A stretch of DNA of 8,554 nucleotides from Butyrivibrio sp. (GTDB lineage Bacteria > Bacillota_A > Clostridia > Lachnospirales > Lachnospiraceae). Of this stretch, positions 6,530 through 8,554 are shown in pieces. The translations under genes were made by a program, and so were the position numbers. Location of the stretch: assembly GCA_017996845.1 (NCBI GenBank), contig JAGOGF010000109.1, positions 1-8,554 of the forward strand, read 5' to 3'. Under the pieces are notes generated by a model that saw only the letters and a program-made list of their open reading frames with translations, had not been told where the DNA came from and did no database searches. The number at the start of each line of letters is the position of its first letter. Position 1 is the first letter of the stretch.

Positions 6530-6753
6530 TGAAAGATGAGAGGATAAAATACAACAACTTTCCTTCGGAATGAAAAGTGAAAAATATTCCTATAAAAAAG
6601 GCAAATAAAAATTAGCATTTTGCAGGAATTTACCCTTGGAAATCATAAAATATTATGTTAATCTGTGAGCAGATATCAGGCAGTAAATGACTGATACCGA
6701 CAGGACAAAAATCATTCCGAATAACGAAAAATGAAGTGAAAGGAATGATTGAT
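6530..6753 (+). other. xis-int spacer with several inverted repeats
   Basis: No gene is visible here. It is AT-rich and contains a small TTCC/GGAA hairpin (6560-6570) without a T run, a TATCAG-N11-CTGATA dyad (6674-6696), and the 9-bp inverted repeat around the int ribosome site. No convincing promoter was found, so int is probably co-transcribed with xis. Confidence 0.4.
6710..6750 (+). promoter_or_regulatory. Inverted repeat that could mask the int ribosome binding site
   Basis: AATCATTCC (6710-6718) is a perfect complement of GGAATGATT (6742-6750), with a 23-nt loop. The 3' arm contains the GGA of the AAAGGA ribosome site (6739-6744) and ends three bases before the preferred ATG at 6754. 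In a transcript that includes it, the hairpin would restrict ribosome entry on int. Confidence 0.5.
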
Positions 6754-7977
6754 ATGGCAAGAAAAGATAATAAAGGCAGAAATTTAAAAACAGGTGAATA
6801 CCAGCGCCCGGATGGACGTTATGAGTATCGTTACAAGGATGAAATTACCGGAAAGCGTAATTCGGTTTATGCAGCTGATCTGGTGAGTCTGCGAGAAATG
6901 GAAAAGAAGATCAATAAGGATATGGATGATCTGCTTATTACAGACGCATCAGTCAAGAAGCTGACTGTAAATACGTTGTTTGAGCGATACATGGCAACAA
7001 AGAATATCAAGGAAAGAACGAAAAAGAATTATATCCGTATGTGGGACTACCGGATACGAAATACTTTAGGAAATATTCGTGTTGTAGATTTTAAGACATC
7101 TCACGTAAGGACGTTCTTTTCCTCATTGTCAGATGAAGGACTGGCACACAGTACGATCAAAGGTCTTTATGGTTTATTGAATCCCAGTTTTGAACTGGCA
7201 GTGGAAGACGGGATTATCCGTAAGAATCCGGTAACTGGAACACTTGGAGATTATGGGGCTCCGGCAAAGGAGAAAGAAGCACTGACACTGGAACAGCAGG
7301 AAAAACTCCTGAAGTTTGTTGAACAGAGTAATGTGTATAAGCCTCATCTTCCAATGATGCAGGTTATGTTTGGAGCTTGCCTGAGAGTGAGTGAGACTAT
7401 CGGCTTAACCTGGTCAGATGTGGATATGAAGAACAGGGAGATTCATGTAGGTGGACAGCTTGTGTATTATGAAGGTGATGAAGGATATTGTTTCCATGAT
7501 TCAGAAACCAAAACGGATGCAGGAATCAGAGACATTCCTATGACACAGATGGTATATGATGCGTTCCGTAAGCAGAGAGAACTGAATCTGATGCTTGGTT
7601 TGCAGAGTAATGTGGAGATCGGTGGACGTAGTGGATTCATCTTCAATACAAAGCATGGGCGTCCGATCATGCCGGCGGGAGTGAACAGCTTTCTGAAAAA
7701 TATTGTCAATGCCTATAATAAGAAAGAAAGCAAACTGGCAGAAGAAGAGAAGAGAGAGCCGGAGCTGATGCCTCCTATTTCATCGCATACCCTTCGTCAT
7801 ACGGGATGTACCAGACTGGGTGAGAATAACGTCAATCCCAAAGTTATGCAGTATGTGATGGGCCATTCAGATGCACAGATTACAATGAATGTCTATAATC
7901 ATATTGCAGAAAAGTCTCATGTGGAGAACGAGATGTCCAAAATGAACCTGCCAGAAACCGTACCTGCTGTGGTATAA
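6754..7977 (+). CDS. int: Tn916-type tyrosine recombinase (integrase)
   Basis: The protein of 407 residues (start at 6754) catalyses site-specific integration and excision. Its N-terminus carries the arm-binding domain typical of Tn916 Int (DNKGRNLKTGEYQRPDGRYEYRYKD region, about 4-30). A core-binding helical domain spans about 68-160 and the catalytic domain about 175-395. All active-site residues are visible: Arg211 in ACLRVSE, Lys253 in ETKTDAG, His345 and Arg348 in HTLRH, His371 in GHS, and nucleophile Tyr381 in MNVYNH. The start at 6754 is chosen because AAAGGA lies 9 nt upstream; an in-frame GTG (6736) and ATG (6745) lie on or against that site. Length is normal for the family (about 400), with no frameshift, so it looks functional. 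It follows xis and precedes direct repeats that are probably its arm sites. Confidence 0.95.
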   Translation: MARKDNKGRNLKTGEYQRPDGRYEYRYKDEITGKRNSVYAADLVSLREMEKKINKDMDDLLITDASVKKLTVNTLFERYMATKNIKERTKKNYIRMWDYRIRNTLGNIRVVDFKTSHVRTFFSSLSDEGLAHSTIKGLYGLLNPSFELAVEDGIIRKNPVTGTLGDYGAPAKEKEALTLEQQEKLLKFVEQSNVYKPHLPMMQVMFGACLRVSETIGLTWSDVDMKNREIHVGGQLVYYEGDEGYCFHDSETKTDAGIRDIPMTQMVYDAFRKQRELNLMLGLQSNVEIGGRSGFIFNTKHGRPIMPAGVNSFLKNIVNAYNKKESKLAEEEKREPELMPPISSHTLRHTGCTRLGENNVNPKVMQYVMGHSDAQITMNVYNHIAEKSHVENEMSKMNLPETVPAVV

Positions 7978-7988
7978 ACCATAAGTCG

Positions 7989-8056
7989 TTGTCGTAAAAT
8001 GTGGTAAGAAAATCAGACGAATATATTTTTCCAAGAATTTGTCGTAAAAATGTGGT
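7989..8056 (+). repeat. Pair of direct repeats after int, probable arm-type integrase binding sites
   Basis: TTGTCGTAAAATGTGGT (7989-8005) recurs at 8039-8056 with one extra A (TTGTCGTAAAAATGTGGT), starting 50 bp apart. Tn916-type integrases bind direct repeats of this kind near the element ends through their N-terminal domain. The position, 11 bp after the int stop and before the chromosomal hrcA gene, fits the right arm. A third shorter CGTAAAAT occurs at 8107-8114. Confidence 0.65.
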
Positions 8057-8098
8057 CAAATCAAGAAAATCGAGTGCGAAAGCAAGTGAAAAATCCCT

Positions 8099-8125
8099 GT
8101 GAAGCCCGTAAAATCAAGGCTTCAC
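8099..8125. repeat. Inverted repeat GTGAAGCC/GGCTTCAC
   Basis: Perfect 8-bp arms (8099-8106 and 8118-8125) with an 11-nt spacer. No T run follows on the plus strand, so it is not a standard terminator for int. The minus strand has a TTTTT a few bases beyond the stem. It could be a weak minus-strand terminator or part of the element end. Confidence 0.4.
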
Positions 8126-8141
8126 AAAATCTTCACAAAAT
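8120..8141. repeat. Tandem 11-bp duplication CTTCACAAAAT upstream of hrcA promoter
   Basis: Two exact copies, 8120-8130 and 8131-8141, are directly adjacent. The AAAA tracts are in phase with the DNA helix (11-bp period) and lie upstream of the -35 box, so they may bend DNA or act as an UP-like element. They may also belong to the element end. Confidence 0.5.
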
Positions 8142-8143
8142 AA

Positions 8144-8170
8144 TTAGCACTCAGCTATTGACATTGCTAA
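8144..8170. promoter_or_regulatory. Second, imperfect CIRCE operator overlapping the hrcA -35 box
   Basis: TTAGCACTC (8144-8152) is an exact CIRCE left half. After the canonical 9-bp spacer, CATTGCTAA (8162-8170) matches the right half GAGTGCTAA at 7 of 9 positions. The element covers the TTGACA box (8158-8163), where HrcA binding would block RNA polymerase. Its centre is 59 bp upstream of the perfect CIRCE. Confidence 0.6.
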
Positions 8171-8186
8171 TAGGTGGTGGTATGTT
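8158..8186 (+). promoter_or_regulatory. Sigma-A promoter of the hrcA heat-shock operon
   Basis: TTGACA (8158-8163) and TATGTT (8181-8186) are separated by 17 bp, giving a start near 8193, about 10 bp before the perfect CIRCE and about 74 bp before hrcA. It lies between two CIRCE copies, one over the -35 and one in the early transcribed region. Confidence 0.75.
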
Positions 8187-8202
8187 ATGTACAGATAAAA
8201 AA

Positions 8203-8229
8203 TTAGCACTCCAAAATACAGAGTGCTAA
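8203..8229. promoter_or_regulatory. CIRCE operator (perfect)
   Basis: TTAGCACTC (8203-8211), a 9-bp spacer, and GAGTGCTAA (8221-8229) are the exact consensus CIRCE, the binding site of the HrcA repressor. It is 37 bp before the hrcA ATG, in the usual position for autoregulated hrcA-grpE-dnaK-dnaJ operons. Confidence 0.97.
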
Positions 8230-8266
8230 CAAATTAAAAGCATACTTCAGATGGAGCGTGTGACCA

Positions 8267-8554
8267 ATGGAAAATGAAAACAAAGAACTAGAATTGAGCG
8301 AGAGACAGCTTACCATACTGGATGCAATCATCCGCAATTATCTCGCCACAGGAGAGCCGGTTGGCTCACGTACAATTTCAAAATATACAGATCTTAATCT
8401 GAGCTCGGCAACAATCAGAAATGAGATGAGCGACTTAGAGGAGATGGGCTATATAGTACAGCCGCATACCTCGGCAGGAAGAATTCCTTCGGATAAGGGC
8501 TACAGATTATATGTAGACCATCTTATAGAGACCAATGATAAGAAGGAAAAAGAG
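8267..8554 (+). CDS. hrcA: Heat-inducible transcription repressor HrcA (3' truncated by window)
   Basis: The first 96 residues of HrcA are visible; the family is about 340 residues long. The N-terminal winged-helix domain is clear: [31 protein letters not shown], the recognition region [19 protein letters not shown], and the hallmark [18 protein letters not shown]. HrcA binds CIRCE and represses chaperone genes, with activity tuned by GroEL. The ATG at 8267 is preceded by GGAG (8253-8256); an earlier ATG at 8251 is in another frame and stops quickly. CIRCE upstream confirms autoregulation. grpE, dnaK and dnaJ are expected downstream but lie outside the window. An integrase end lies directly upstream in the place where host genes such as hemW often sit, so the element has probably inserted at this junction. 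Confidence 0.96.
   Translation, partial: MENENKELELSERQLTILDAIIRNYLATGEPVGSRTISKYTDLNLSSATIRNEMSDLEEMGYIVQPHTSAGRIPSDKGYRLYVDHLIETNDKKEKE

Larger units (their letters stand above)
6335..8056. mobile_element. Integration/excision module of a Tn916-type integrative element (minimum extent)
   Basis: Xis-like gene, integrase and arm-type direct repeats in the standard right-end order define a mobile module. Only the minimum supported span is given. The right boundary must lie between about 8056 and the hrcA promoter. The left boundary is unknown and may be near 5800-5925 or beyond the window. No relaxase, replication or type IV secretion gene lies nearby, so it is a minimal or decayed element, or one end of a larger one. 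Confidence 0.65.

Noticed and set aside
6560..6570. TTCC/GGAA hairpin after xis as a terminator
   Set aside because: Stem of four pairs and no T run; it would not end transcription.
8072..8080. GAGTGCGAA as a third CIRCE half site
   Set aside because: It matches 8 of 9, but the paired position after the 9-bp spacer (8054-8062) matches poorly and it lies in the element arm, so it is probably chance.
1..8554. CRISPR array, tRNA, rRNA or insertion-sequence transposase
   Set aside because: No regularly spaced repeats, no tRNA-like cloverleaf with TTCGA loop context, and no transposase reading frame were seen.

Overview
The window looks like chromosomal DNA of an anaerobic Firmicute, most likely a Lachnospiraceae (Clostridium cluster XIVa) gut bacterium. 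Grounds: moderate-to-low GC, strong AGGAGG ribosome sites, a Tn916-type integrase next to a small excisionase, and a CIRCE-controlled hrcA. The genus is not determinable by eye. The first gene (AraC-type regulator) and the last gene (hrcA) run off the window.

Region 1 (3-5160) is a transport locus in one orientation: an AraC/XylS-type regulator, a lipoprotein with a ZinT/YodA-like domain, and two overlapping ABC half-transporters that each fuse a membrane domain to an ATPase. AraC regulator plus two exporter-fold half-transporters is the layout of the YbtA-YbtP-YbtQ (Irp) type of metal/siderophore uptake locus; drug- or peptide-export pairs are the main alternative. The lipoprotein is separated from the ABC pair by a terminator-like hairpin that abuts the ribosome site, so the pair is probably partly attenuated. 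A strong terminator that also works on paper in the opposite direction closes the locus.

Region 2 (5214-5768, minus strand) is a converging XRE-family regulator with a CxxC tail. It is transcribed from a good extended -10 promoter that diverges from the next unit.

Region 3 (about 5917-8056) is an integration/excision module. A promoter with perfect consensus hexamers and 17-bp spacing is followed by an unusual leader of about 380 nt, rich in hairpins and short reading frames. Then come a small Xis-like protein and a Tn916-type tyrosine recombinase whose ribosome site lies in a long inverted repeat. Two near-identical 17/18-bp direct repeats just after int are probable arm-type integrase sites. 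No conjugation, replication or cargo genes lie between the XRE gene and hrcA, so this is either a minimal or decayed element, or the right end of a larger one that includes the transport locus.

Region 4 (8120-8554) is the start of the heat-shock operon: hrcA with a perfect CIRCE operator plus a second, imperfect CIRCE overlapping the -35 box. The mobile module ends directly against this stress promoter. The best leads for new biology are the xis leader, the ZinT-like lipoprotein without the usual zinc ligands inside an Irp-like locus, and the double CIRCE beside the integrase.
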